Assembly (NCBI RefSeq): GCF_001984055.1
Contig: NZ_LYVO01000031.1
Location: 16,674 to 80,673 of the forward strand
Reading direction: 5' to 3'
Source of the DNA: Variovorax sp. KK3
GTDB taxonomy: Bacteria > Pseudomonadota > Gammaproteobacteria > Burkholderiales > Burkholderiaceae_C
Length of the DNA: 64,000 nucleotides
Position 1 is the first letter of the stretch. Each line of letters starts with the position of its first letter. The translations under genes and the position numbers were made by a program. This document shows positions 35,759 to 43,421 of this stretch, piece by piece. The notes under the pieces are model-generated. The model saw only the letters and a program-made list of their open reading frames with translations, searched no databases and was not told where the DNA came from.

Positions 35759-36730
35759 ATGTTCTCTACTTCCAAATCGACGCGCCCCCCAATCAAAGAC
35801 CGATCTTTCACAATTGGCCAAACCAGGACAATAAAAGACAAAAAAGATGAAAATAATCAAACGACGCCTCAGCCTTTTACGAAAATAGTGCCCAAGAATT
35901 TAAACCAACGAAAAACCCCAATACTTAGACGGGAGAAGACTCCACCTAAGGCAGAAATTGAAGTAGCAAATAAGCCAGGCGATAACCCAGATTCCAAATG
36001 GGAAACCATGATCGAATCGTTTTGGAAACAGTTCCCCACGGTCGGGTACACCAAAGCATTCGGCTGTGCGTCACCCGGTCAAAACGAACACCTCAGCGAC
36101 GAAAATCAACTTGAGCTCGGCTTTAGAAAAGCAATTGTCCAGGCCGCGCTAGTAAATATCAAGACATCTTTACAAATCGACAATAATGCACTTTTCGCGA
36201 TAACGGCAAAATTGGCGTCGACCTTCGACGATATCAAGGACGGCAAAATGTCAGAGGCCGATCTCCTCTCCGAGTTGAAGAGCCACATCAAAAATCTTGA
36301 GCATCGGCTGCACGGCGTGCTTCATCCCGAACATTCGCTTGTGGATCGCGAAGCTCAAATGGAAATTGTAGATCAAAATTCAAAATTGACTTATAGCCTG
36401 TTGATCAGGTACGCAACGCTGTTTCCAGAGTGCGACGAAGTCTATGCATTTCACGAGGCGATTCCTGCAATCAATAATAAAGAACTGACGCATCCAGATC
36501 ACATCGAATTTGCATTCAGAAAAGCCGTCGTCGAGTGGGCGCTTCAAAACCTAGAGCCATCGAGGGTGCTAGTGGACGGCAGCCAAGTTGGCAATCTTGT
36601 GCAAAACTTGGCATCAGCATTCGAAGCGGTGAAGACCGCAAAATTGACTTCGCAAGGCTTCTATATGGAAGTTGCAAAGGCTGCAGAAGACATGAAATTG
36701 CAATTTCGCGAAAAAATTTCCATCTTATGA
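35759..36730 (+). CDS. candidate type III effector, two-repeat family, member A
   Basis: A 323-residue protein of no family I recognise. The start at 35759 follows AAAGG and aligns with the starts of its two relatives. Residues 1-85 are polar and Ser/Thr/Asn/Lys-rich with TTPQPFTKIVPKN, as expected for a type III export signal and chaperone region. The rest is two copies of one helical repeat: residues about 88-182 (FPTVGYTKAF ... LELGFRKAIVQAAL ... KLASTFDDIKDGKMS) and about 218-313 (FPECDEVYAF ... IEFAFRKAVVEWAL ... NLASAFEAVKTAKLT). The coding sequence is clearly AT-richer than the surroundings (23 of 60 G+C in the line at 36121). It shares an hrp-box-like promoter with four other genes. 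Effector status is inferred; no secretion genes are in the window. Confidence 0.7.
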   Translation: MFSTSKSTRPPIKDRSFTIGQTRTIKDKKDENNQTTPQPFTKIVPKNLNQRKTPILRREKTPPKAEIEVANKPGDNPDSKWETMIESFWKQFPTVGYTKAFGCASPGQNEHLSDENQLELGFRKAIVQAALVNIKTSLQIDNNALFAITAKLASTFDDIKDGKMSEADLLSELKSHIKNLEHRLHGVLHPEHSLVDREAQMEIVDQNSKLTYSLLIRYATLFPECDEVYAFHEAIPAINNKELTHPDHIEFAFRKAVVEWALQNLEPSRVLVDGSQVGNLVQNLASAFEAVKTAKLTSQGFYMEVAKAAEDMKLQFREKISIL

Positions 36731-37158
36731 TTTTTTTGCGTAATTCGGGTTGCGCTGAAAGCAAGTCGTCGTTCCGACGGCTTCACCGGTCCGGTTGCGC
36801 TTCTGCACTTCACGAAATGCGTTTGGCTGCTCTAACGAGTCAGCCCGCCGCGCCGCCGCGCGAGGGATTCGGAAAGAATCCTCCAAAACACAAACTTCGG
36901 TCGCAGAAACTGAAGCGTGCGCGTCGCTATGGTCGATCCACCGACGGCGGTTGCGGGGTTTATACGGTCCAGTTGCCGCTGCCGCATATCGGCAGCGGCA
37001 GCCGCCCGCGGCACGGAGCCCCGTGGGAAGGCTTGTCAGCACGCCTTGGTGCGGAACAGCGTTAATCGGCGGCTCCCAACTCAAGTTCCATGGCTTCGTC
37101 GAAAGTGACGGAGCCCGGCCAAATTAATTGAGGTGACCATCGCGGCAGGAGAAGTGCC
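36731..37158. other. intergenic stretch between effector-like genes A and B
   Basis: No convincing gene. After the stop of A there is a T-run (36731-36737). The section 36927-37034 is a decayed copy of the 3' end of the SH3 gene described separately. The remainder, up to the promoter of B, shows no recognisable feature except the GCGGCAGGAGAA block just before site 2, which recurs before site 3. Confidence 0.6.
36927..37034 (-). pseudogene. decayed duplicate of the 3' end of the SH3-domain gene
   Basis: Matches 38379-38486 nearly base for base, including CTATGGTCGATCC, GTCCAGTTGCCGCTGCCGCA and GGGAAGGCT. On the minus strand it still reads RAAAAADMRQRQLDRINP, close to the C-terminus of the intact protein, but small indels shift the frame before the original stop. 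It marks one end of a past tandem duplication. Confidence 0.85.
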
Positions 37159-37186
37159 GGAACGGTTTGCCGATGGAAGCGACTAA
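37159..37186 (+). promoter_or_regulatory. hrp-box-like promoter, site 2
   Basis: GGAACG (37159-37164), 15-base spacer, CGACTAA (37180-37186), 88 bases before effector-like gene B. Flanking bases upstream and downstream also match site 3 and site 1. Confidence 0.65.
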
Positions 37187-37228
37187 GCCGTTCGGAACGG
37201 AGCAATGGCCGGCCCTGGATTTAACAAC

Positions 37229-37248
37229 GTGCGACTTGTTTGTCGCAC
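37229..37248 (+). promoter_or_regulatory. conserved leader hairpin, copy 2
   Basis: Perfect 7-base stem GTGCGAC/GTCGCAC with a TTGTTT loop, 26 bases before the start codon of gene B. It is the strongest of the three related leader hairpins. Confidence 0.5.
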
Positions 37249-37274
37249 ACCGTCACCAATCTCAAAGGATTTTT

Positions 37275-38231
37275 ATGTATCCGACGCGCAGCAATATTAG
37301 AACCAACCCATCCATTAACATTGGGCAATCCAGAACGACTAAAAATTCAAATCAAATCGGCATCACAACGCCGCAGCCCTTGACGGAAGTAGTGCCCAAG
37401 AAAGCTACGACGTCAGACAACCCAGTCCTTGGTCGCAAAAAAAGTGAACCCCAGACAAAGACCGAACCCAAAAACAATCGAGCAGTTAAATTAGAAAGCG
37501 ACTGGGTTGCCAAAACAGAAGAGTTTTCGCAATATTTCCCAAAGATGGCAGCTACCAGACAATTCGCAGTTTTGACACAGCCAGGCCAGCACCCATCGAC
37601 GCCAGATGAGCTTGAGTTCGATTTCAGAAAAGCAACTATCCAAGTTGCATTGCAAGGCATCAAGACGTCTTTGCGAATCGAGGATCGAGAGCGTTCCGGA
37701 TTGACAGTGAAATTTGCATCGACTTTCGACGCAATCGCAGCCGGTACGATGGGCGAAGAAGATCTCATATCAGGGCTCATCAATCACATCAAGAACATCG
37801 AGATTCAGAACGACGGATTGCTTAAACGCGAGTCGTCCGTCGTCGATCGCGAAACTCAAATGAAGATCGCACAGAAAAACTCGGCGTTGAAATCCGAGCT
37901 GCTGGTCCAGTATGCGGTTTGCTTCCCAGCTTACCGCGATGCCATTGCACTTCACGAAGCCGTGCCTACCGTCAGCAATACAGAATTAGCCGACCCGGTT
38001 CAAGTCGAATTTGTGTACCGAACGGCCATCGTCGAATTGGCACTCCGGAAATTGCTTCCATCAAAAACGCCGACAGAAATCGATCGAATCGCCAACTTGA
38101 CGCGAAATCTTGCCCCGGCGTTTGAAGCCGTCAAACACAAAACGCTGACCCCCGAGGGTTTTGATGTTGAATTCTCAAAGATATTGGAAGACATGAAGTT
38201 GCAGTTCCGCGAGATCAAATCCGTCTTGTGA
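37275..38231 (+). CDS. candidate type III effector, two-repeat family, member B
   Basis: A 318-residue paralogue of the protein encoded at 35759. The start follows AAAGG and matches its relatives. The disordered N-terminus has TTPQPLTEVVPKK, mirroring member A. Repeat 1 spans about residues 86-175 (FDFRKATIQVAL, VKFASTFDAIAAGTM, HIKNIE) and repeat 2 about 212-308 (YAVCFPAYRDAIALHEAVPT, NLAPAFEAVKHKTLTPEGF, EDMKLQFRE). The segment between the repeats (VVDRETQMKIAQKNS) is the best conserved part between A and B. AT-rich compared with neighbours. The gene has its own hrp-box-like promoter, so it is probably monocistronic. No enzyme motif is visible. Confidence 0.7.
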   Translation: MYPTRSNIRTNPSINIGQSRTTKNSNQIGITTPQPLTEVVPKKATTSDNPVLGRKKSEPQTKTEPKNNRAVKLESDWVAKTEEFSQYFPKMAATRQFAVLTQPGQHPSTPDELEFDFRKATIQVALQGIKTSLRIEDRERSGLTVKFASTFDAIAAGTMGEEDLISGLINHIKNIEIQNDGLLKRESSVVDRETQMKIAQKNSALKSELLVQYAVCFPAYRDAIALHEAVPTVSNTELADPVQVEFVYRTAIVELALRKLLPSKTPTEIDRIANLTRNLAPAFEAVKHKTLTPEGFDVEFSKILEDMKLQFREIKSVL

Positions 38232-38378
38232 CCATCGCGCCCCATGAGTCTGATTCAGGCCGAGACCGACGTCCTGCATGCGGAAGCGAACATTTAGCAA
38301 AAGCGGCTTTTTGATAAAAGTCGTCACTGGCGCTCGCGTACCCGACATCCTGCGACGCCGTGTGGTCGCAAGGAAGAA

Positions 38379-39230
38379 CTATGGTCGATCCGCCGACGGC
38401 GATTGCGGCGGGTTGATACGGTCCAGTTGCCGCTGCCGCATATCGGCAGCGGCCCGCGGCACGGAGCCCGGCGGGAAGGCTGCGGGCGGCTGCCCCGGCT
38501 GCATCTGCGGCGGCCGCATGCCCGGCGGCACAACCGGCTGGCCGAACTGGGGTGGGCGGCTGCCCTGATCGAGCCGCGGCGGCCGGAAGTCAGGCCCCGG
38601 TTGCGGCGGACGAAAGTCGCGATCGGGCCTCGGCTGCCGGTAGCCGTAGTCCTGAGGCGGGCGCGGGCCCTGAGGCGGCGGCGGCTGCCAGCCCGGCCGC
38701 GGCCTGTAGCCAGGGTCTGGATGGGGGCGATACCCGGGATCGCGGTCATGCCAGGGATTCGGCTGCCAGTTCGGACGCGGCGGCGGGGCCGGGCGCCAGC
38801 CCGCCATCGGCGGTGGCGGCGGGGGAGCACCTCGCCAGTAACGCTGCTCGCGATACCAGGGACGGTCGCGGTAATGATCGGACCAGTAATTGCCGATCGC
38901 GAAGCCGACGATCGGCACGCCGATCGTGGCGCCGTAGCTGGCCAGCGGCACACGCTGCCGTTCGTAGGCGTAGTCGATGCTGGGAGCGTAGACCCAGCCG
39001 CGCAATCCGTCGGGCAGCACCACGTCGCACCATGCATAACCCCGTGTGCACCCAAGAACGTCGAATGGCTGGCCGGGGCCCAGGCGCGCCACCAGCGGGT
39101 AGTCACCGGACGGGCCGGCCCGGAGGTTGACCGCGCCCCGTGCAAAAGCCTGCTGCGCCGTGGCGGCCAACGGCAGTGCCAGCGCCACGGTCCCGGCGCC
39201 GATCCAGCGCCAGAGATGCTTGTGTTTCAT
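38379..39230 (-). CDS. secreted SH3-domain protein with long proline-rich tail
   Basis: A 283-residue exported protein. A signal peptide (MKHKHLWRWIGAGTVALALP, cleaved after TAQ/A) is followed by a bacterial SH3 domain at about residues 30-90 (VNLRAGPSGDYPLVARLGPG, YAWCDVVLPDGLRGWVYA), then a GFAIGNYW segment and about 150 residues dominated by Pro, Arg, Gln and Gly (repeats of RPPQ, YRPxP, PGYRP). The ATG at 39230 has AGGAAG upstream. Base composition is that of the host chromosome, unlike the genes on either side. It may act at the cell wall. Its 3' end is partly duplicated at 36927-37034. Confidence 0.85.
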   Translation of the reverse strand: MKHKHLWRWIGAGTVALALPLAATAQQAFARGAVNLRAGPSGDYPLVARLGPGQPFDVLGCTRGYAWCDVVLPDGLRGWVYAPSIDYAYERQRVPLASYGATIGVPIVGFAIGNYWSDHYRDRPWYREQRYWRGAPPPPPPMAGWRPAPPPRPNWQPNPWHDRDPGYRPHPDPGYRPRPGWQPPPPQGPRPPQDYGYRQPRPDRDFRPPQPGPDFRPPRLDQGSRPPQFGQPVVPPGMRPPQMQPGQPPAAFPPGSVPRAAADMRQRQLDRINPPQSPSADRP

Positions 39231-39453
39231 GCGACTTCCTTTGCGATGCAGGGTAGGCGGGGCGCTGAAGGGCTGTCAATCGGCCGCCGCCTACCTTGCC
39301 CAACGCGTCGTCGCAGCGGCCGTGGACTCAACTAACCCTTGGAGACTTTCTTCACGCGACCTTTGCAATGCGCGTGAGCGCGTTCATGCCTTGACGCCAG
39401 GCACTGGGGCGGCCTTGGAAGAACGGTCCGCACGTGGCGGCAGGAGAAAGAGC
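39231..39453. other. gap upstream of effector-like gene C
   Basis: Together with the promoter and leader this makes a 335-base stretch without a gene (39231-39565). Up to 39453 no feature is recognisable beyond the promoter of the SH3 gene, which must read leftward from here, and the GCGGCAGGAGAA block at 39437-39448. Confidence 0.5.
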
Positions 39454-39482
39454 GGAACGAATTACCGAGGGCTAGCGACTAA
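39454..39482 (+). promoter_or_regulatory. hrp-box-like promoter, site 3
   Basis: GGAACG (39454-39459), 16-base spacer, CGACTAA (39476-39482), 83 bases before effector-like gene C. Confidence 0.65.
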
Positions 39483-39518
39483 ACCTTTGGAATAGGGCAA
39501 GTGCTCTGGTCCCGCACC

Positions 39519-39537
39519 GTGCGATTACATGTCGCAC
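39519..39537 (+). promoter_or_regulatory. conserved leader hairpin, copy 3
   Basis: GTGCGA-TTACATG-TCGCAC, followed by ACATCGTCATCAA, the same block as in the leaders of genes A and B. Confidence 0.5.
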
Positions 39538-39565
39538 ATCGTCATCAATCGCAAGAGAATTCATT

Positions 39566-40534
39566 ATGTTTCCCATCCCGCAAAAAATGCGTACCCCAAT
39601 CACCCAATCCCGATCTGTTGAAATTTCTCAAACGACTCAGACGAAGAAACCAGAAAAAGAAAACAGCGGCACAACAATTCAGCCCTTTGCCAAGGTAATC
39701 CCCAAGACCAAAAACGTGTCGAACAGGGTAACTCTGGGGCGCATAAGAACCCACGACAAGTCGAACGCCAAATCACCTCGCATATCAGAGACGAACACCC
39801 CGGAACCATCATTTCTCTTTGAAAAAACCGAACAGATTAAAAACAGCTATAAACCGAATTTCAAAGTCACTGAGACCCTGGAGTATTTTCAAGCTACATT
39901 TCAGCTCGATCCCAAAGCCGAAAACTTCGACGCACTGCTTCACTTCGAAGTACGGGCATTCATTATCAAGGCGTCGATCTCCAAAATAACATTGCCCGAG
40001 CCCTTGCCGACGCATTCGGGGTTCTATTATCAATTAACGATGGAACTGAATTCGATGTTCAAAGATGTTTTATCAGACGTCAAAGACGAAAATGAATTTG
40101 ACGCTGCAGTGCAACGGGCAGTGCAAAACCAGATAAAAGCACTGCAAAAAAGCCGGGGCGAGCTCGTTCAAACGCCCGTGGTGCAAATTTCAGAAGAAAT
40201 CCAGCAGGAAAACGATGCCTTGATCGATTCGTTCAAGCCGATCTACCGCCTCGCTTTTCCCAACGTTGTAGACACCAAAGAGGTGAATCGATATCTTCCT
40301 GAGGGAATCAAGGGGAAGCTCGACTCGAATGGAGCTCAACTTCGCATCAGGGTCGCGTTGGTTCGCACGCTTTTAGCCAATGAGTCATTTTCAGTGACCG
40401 ATGCGTGGGCTACCACTGTCGCGAAGAAAATGTCGCTGGATTTTGAAATCGTTCTCAAGGACGCAGCACATATGCCTGCTTTCTACGACAAATTGAAAGC
40501 CATTCGGGACCATCGCATCGCGTACGGCTTCTAA
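39566..40534 (+). CDS. candidate type III effector, two-repeat family, divergent member C
   Basis: A 322-residue protein starting at an ATG preceded by AAGAGAA at the same leader position as genes A and B. The polar N-terminus contains TTIQPFAKVIPKTK, aligned with TTPQPFTKIVPKN in A. The body is more divergent but keeps two helical segments of matching order (about residues 105-200, with FEVRAFIIKASISKI and LNSMFKDVLSDVKDENEFD; about 222-320, with YRLAFPNVVDTKEVNRYLP, QLRIRVALVRTLL and DFEIVLKDAAHM). AT-rich. Homology to A and B is certain in the leader and N-terminus and probable in the body. Function unknown. Confidence 0.65.
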   Translation: MFPIPQKMRTPITQSRSVEISQTTQTKKPEKENSGTTIQPFAKVIPKTKNVSNRVTLGRIRTHDKSNAKSPRISETNTPEPSFLFEKTEQIKNSYKPNFKVTETLEYFQATFQLDPKAENFDALLHFEVRAFIIKASISKITLPEPLPTHSGFYYQLTMELNSMFKDVLSDVKDENEFDAAVQRAVQNQIKALQKSRGELVQTPVVQISEEIQQENDALIDSFKPIYRLAFPNVVDTKEVNRYLPEGIKGKLDSNGAQLRIRVALVRTLLANESFSVTDAWATTVAKKMSLDFEIVLKDAAHMPAFYDKLKAIRDHRIAYGF

Positions 40535-40732
40535 TCGACGCGGCGTCAGCCGTCAGGCGTCGTCGCGAGCCGTCTTTCGACTGTGCGGCGATCGTACGCA
40601 AATAGTGAAGACGCGCGCACCTGACCGAAGCAGCAGCGGCAATCAAGCCTTCGGCGCGAGGCGCCGCCAACCAGTATTGGGAGGCCGTCGAGGCGAGGCT
40701 GGCGCTTCGGACACCGACGCAATGGCCGGGCG

Positions 40733-41779
40733 TCAAGACGACTCAGCGTAGAAGCGCGCCCGTTTCAGCGCGCGCCCCGCCACCGGAGCCACAGCTTGGC
40801 CGATTGCCGCGATGTGCTCCGGTGTCGTGCCGCAGCAGCCACCTACGATGTTGACCAACCCCTCGGCCGCGAACTCATGCAGCAGGCGCGAGGTGACCTC
40901 GGGCGTCTCGTCGAATCCTGTGTCGCTCATCGGGTTCGGCAGGCCCGCGTTGGGGTAGCAGCTGATGAACGTGTCGTCCGCCACACGCGCCAGCTCCTGG
41001 ATGTAAGGCCGCATCAACGCCGCGCCCAGCGCGCAGTTCAGCCCGATCGCCAGCGGCTGCGCGTGCCGCACGCTGTGCCAGAAAGCCGTGACGGTCTGGC
41101 CGCTCAGGATACGGCCCGAGGCGTCGGTCACGGTACCGCTGATGATCAGCGGAAGCCGCTCGCCGCTCGCTTCGAAATATTCGTCGATCGCGAAAAGCGC
41201 GGCTTTGGCATTGAGGGTGTCGAAGATGGTCTCGACCAGCAGCACGTCGGAGCCGCCTTCGACCAGCGCCTCGACCTGCTCGTAATAGGAGGCGCGCAGT
41301 TCTTCGAAGCTCACGTTGCGTGCGCCGGGGTCGTTGACGTCGGGGCTGATGCTGGCGGTCTTCGGCGTCGGGCCGAGTGCGCCAGCCACGAAGCGCGGCT
41401 TGTCGGGCGTGGAGAACTTGTCGCACGCGGCACGGGCGAGGCGGGCCGATTCGAGGTTCATCTCGCGCGCCAGGTCGGCCATCTTGTAGTCCTCCTGCGC
41501 GATCTTCGTGGCGCCGAAGGTGTTGGTCTCGACAAGGTCAGCGCCGGCAGCGAGGTAGCCCTCGTGGATGTCGCGAATCACATCGGGCCGGGTCAGAGAA
41601 AGCAGCTCGTTGTTGCCCTTCACGTCGCGAGGGAAGTCCTTGAAGCGCTCGCCGCGGTATTGGGCTTCGGTGAGCTTGAAGCGCTGGATCATCGTGCCCA
41701 TAGCGCCGTCGAGGATGGCGATGCGCCTGGCGAGGATGGCGGGGAGTTGCTGGGCGCGGGTAAAGCGGGGATGGAGCAT
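40733..41779 (-). CDS. metH1: homocysteine methyltransferase domain of methionine synthase (MetH1)
   Basis: A 348-residue protein equal to the N-terminal homocysteine-binding domain of methionine synthase. It starts at the ATG 41779 (MLHPRFTRAQQL); the frame upstream is low-complexity and arginine-rich, not coding. Signatures: ILDGAMGTMIQRFKLTE, VETNTFGATKIAQEDY, the first zinc Cys in GLNCALGA and the Cys pair in GGCCGTTPEHI. It needs MetH2 (31258-34020) for a working enzyme. No SAH-riboswitch match is present upstream of this gene. In relatives the two halves are usually neighbours; here they are 6.7 kb apart, with the effector-like genes between. Confidence 0.93.
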   Translation of the reverse strand: MLHPRFTRAQQLPAILARRIAILDGAMGTMIQRFKLTEAQYRGERFKDFPRDVKGNNELLSLTRPDVIRDIHEGYLAAGADLVETNTFGATKIAQEDYKMADLAREMNLESARLARAACDKFSTPDKPRFVAGALGPTPKTASISPDVNDPGARNVSFEELRASYYEQVEALVEGGSDVLLVETIFDTLNAKAALFAIDEYFEASGERLPLIISGTVTDASGRILSGQTVTAFWHSVRHAQPLAIGLNCALGAALMRPYIQELARVADDTFISCYPNAGLPNPMSDTGFDETPEVTSRLLHEFAAEGLVNIVGGCCGTTPEHIAAIGQAVAPVAGRALKRARFYAESS

Positions 41780-42078
41780 CAGCGCGATTGTATGTAGGGC
41801 ATCAACGAGGGCTGAAGCGCTTCGACCTCTTCGTCGTCGTCGTCGGACTCGCGCCTTCCATCCGGACCGCGCTAAGCGACCAATCAAACGTTCGGCGAAG
41901 AGGCACCGTCTATCCAATTACGACCCCCTCGGATACCCTTGGTCAGGGCCGCAAAATATAACGTCGAATTGTGAGTTTATTCCTTTGCGCCGGAAAATCT
42001 GAAAAACGATTTTTCGAATCAAGCAATTAACCGCAAAGACGGTCGCATTCGAAATCATGTAACGACCATGTTTTGCAT
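41780..42078. other. AT-rich intergenic region between metH1 and effector-like gene D
   Basis: No gene seen. The first 130 bases upstream of metH1 are GC-rich and must hold its promoter. From about 41930 composition shifts to AT-rich (AAAATATAA, TTTTTCGAATC), leading into the promoter of gene D. Gene D begins at 42237, so this and the following leader make about 457 bases without a coding region. Confidence 0.55.
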
Positions 42079-42106
42079 GGAACGACTTCAACCTACCAGT
42101 CACCAA
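42079..42106 (+). promoter_or_regulatory. hrp-box-like promoter, site 4
   Basis: GGAACG (42079-42084), 15-base spacer, TCACCAA (42100-42106), 130 bases before gene D. Its second half is nearer to the classical CCACNNA than the other sites. The leader lacks the GTGCGA hairpin of genes A-C. Confidence 0.6.
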
Positions 42107-42236
42107 GTGCACGCGGCCACCGTCACCACCAGTGATTCAAGTTTCATTCGAGGGCGAGGCCAGCATCGGCGGATCGGTCAGGCAGCGACGCTTTCGATCG
42201 ATTTTATTTTTTTTCTATTTAAAAATGGAGTAGATC

Positions 42237-42824
42237 ATGATTCCACCCAATCGACCCAACAACCCTGCACCGCTTAACACACCCACAGGCAGGGCCGTGA
42301 ACAGCACCTCGAACAACGCGACGGAAAAAAAGACATCATTTGCAAAATCCATCTCCAACGCAATCAAAAATAAAGTGGGCCCATCTGAAGCCGAAAAAAT
42401 CAGAAAAACGAACGAGGGAATTATTAAAAGAAATCCAGGTTTGATCGATACGATCCTCAAAAAATTTGAACCAAAATTCAAAGCGCTGGGATTTACCGAA
42501 GTGGAATTTAAAGAATTTGTAAAAGGGGCATCTCCTCTCGAGCTATCTCATTCCGATGATCTGGACCTCGCGATGGAGACGCTGTGCAAGAAATTCATCA
42601 TAACCCACACAATGCATGCTCACGTAAAGATTGCTGGCGATTTCCCTCAAAGCAGTTGGAACATGGTCCTCGCCAATGTCGATCCGGCCTTTGACACTGT
42701 ACTGAACTCGTCTGATTCTCCAATGGAGGCCCTGAATACCGACAACGCGTTTATAACGACGGTTGCAAAGAGTCTTCACCCCTATTTTCCGCAAGAAGTC
42801 GAAAAATTTCTGAGCGCATTTTAA
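42237..42824 (+). CDS. candidate small type III effector, single-repeat, member D
   Basis: A 195-residue protein with start at 42237 after ATGGAG. The first 45 residues are Asn/Pro/Ser/Thr-rich (MIPPNRPNNPAPLNTPTGRA), fitting a type III secretion signal. The remainder is helical and corresponds in length and pattern to one repeat unit of genes A-C (LKKFEPKFKALGFTEVEFKE, LDLAMETLCKKFIITHTMHA, NVDPAFDTVLNSSDSPMEAL). Similarity to A-C is weak and rests on pattern, promoter and location. AT-rich. A CesT-like chaperone gene follows 111 bases downstream in the same direction, the usual arrangement of an effector with its dedicated chaperone. Confidence 0.62.
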   Translation: MIPPNRPNNPAPLNTPTGRAVNSTSNNATEKKTSFAKSISNAIKNKVGPSEAEKIRKTNEGIIKRNPGLIDTILKKFEPKFKALGFTEVEFKEFVKGASPLELSHSDDLDLAMETLCKKFIITHTMHAHVKIAGDFPQSSWNMVLANVDPAFDTVLNSSDSPMEALNTDNAFITTVAKSLHPYFPQEVEKFLSAF

Positions 42825-42836
42825 TGCTTGCCTGAG

Positions 42837-42861
42837 GCAATGCCTGCCCGGCAGGCATTGC
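42837..42861. terminator. perfect 12-base inverted repeat after gene D
   Basis: GCAATGCCTGCC and GGCAGGCATTGC separated by one base, 13 bases after the stop of gene D. No T-run follows, so it may be an attenuator or RNA-stability element between the effector-like gene and the chaperone gene rather than a full terminator. Confidence 0.5.
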
Positions 42862-42935
42862 GCTACGGCCAACCACCCAGTCATTTAAGCTAACGACGCC
42901 GATTTGGCGCTCGACAATTACGCATTGAGGAACTT

Positions 42936-43394
42936 ATGAATCAGCTGCAATTCGAAGAAATGTCTCAAGCCGTAGCAAATATCTTGCTCGCGGAAGTTGC
43001 CATCGAGAGCGAGGGTCGTTGCGCGTTGTTGATCCAAGGCATCGACGTGCTTGTCGATCTGGGTGAGGACGACGCCCTACAGTGTTATGTGGATTTAGGA
43101 ACGCCTTCTCCAGCCGATCGCAATACGGTATGTGAGCAACTCTTGAAGCTCAATTTGCTAGGTTCTGCGACGGAACATGGCAGTTTCGCATTCGAACCCG
43201 AAACGGCTCGTGCTGTTTTTTGTGAACGACTTCCTGACGCCGGCGGACTGGAGGCCGAGGAGCTTGCAGCGATGCTCCGCAAGCTCGTCGATTACACGAG
43301 CGACGCTCGACAAATGGTCGCCAATCCGGCATTTTCCGCCCAACAACACGCTGATTCCACGAACAGCATTTTCTTTCTATCGGCGTTGGCATAG
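42936..43394 (+). CDS. CesT-type type III secretion chaperone
   Basis: A 152-residue acidic protein with a GAGGAA ribosome binding site. Its layout fits CesT/SycE class I chaperones: an N-terminal helix (MNQLQFEEMSQAVANILLAE), strands with CALLIQGIDVLVDLGEDDAL and CYVDLGTPSPADR, a central helix pair (VCEQLLKLNLLGS), a strand pair (GSFAFEPETARAVFCERLP) and a C-terminal helix (GLEAEELAAMLRKLVDYTSD). These proteins bind the N-terminal region of effectors and pilot them to the export apparatus. Probable partner: the product of the gene just upstream. It has the same overall plan as the protein encoded at 60036. Confidence 0.75.
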   Translation: MNQLQFEEMSQAVANILLAEVAIESEGRCALLIQGIDVLVDLGEDDALQCYVDLGTPSPADRNTVCEQLLKLNLLGSATEHGSFAFEPETARAVFCERLPDAGGLEAEELAAMLRKLVDYTSDARQMVANPAFSAQQHADSTNSIFFLSALA

Positions 43395-43421
43395 CGGAGA
43401 TTTCTGCGACTGATGATCCGC

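Noticed and set aside
38379..38900. Proline-rich repeats of the SH3 protein as a tandem-repeat or CRISPR-like array
   Set aside because: Units are short, irregular and in frame, as in proline-rich protein tails. No spacer-repeat periodicity and no cas genes.
43393..43421. Terminator between the chaperone gene and hutG
   Set aside because: Only a weak AGCGGA/TCCGCT pairing over a long loop with no T-run.
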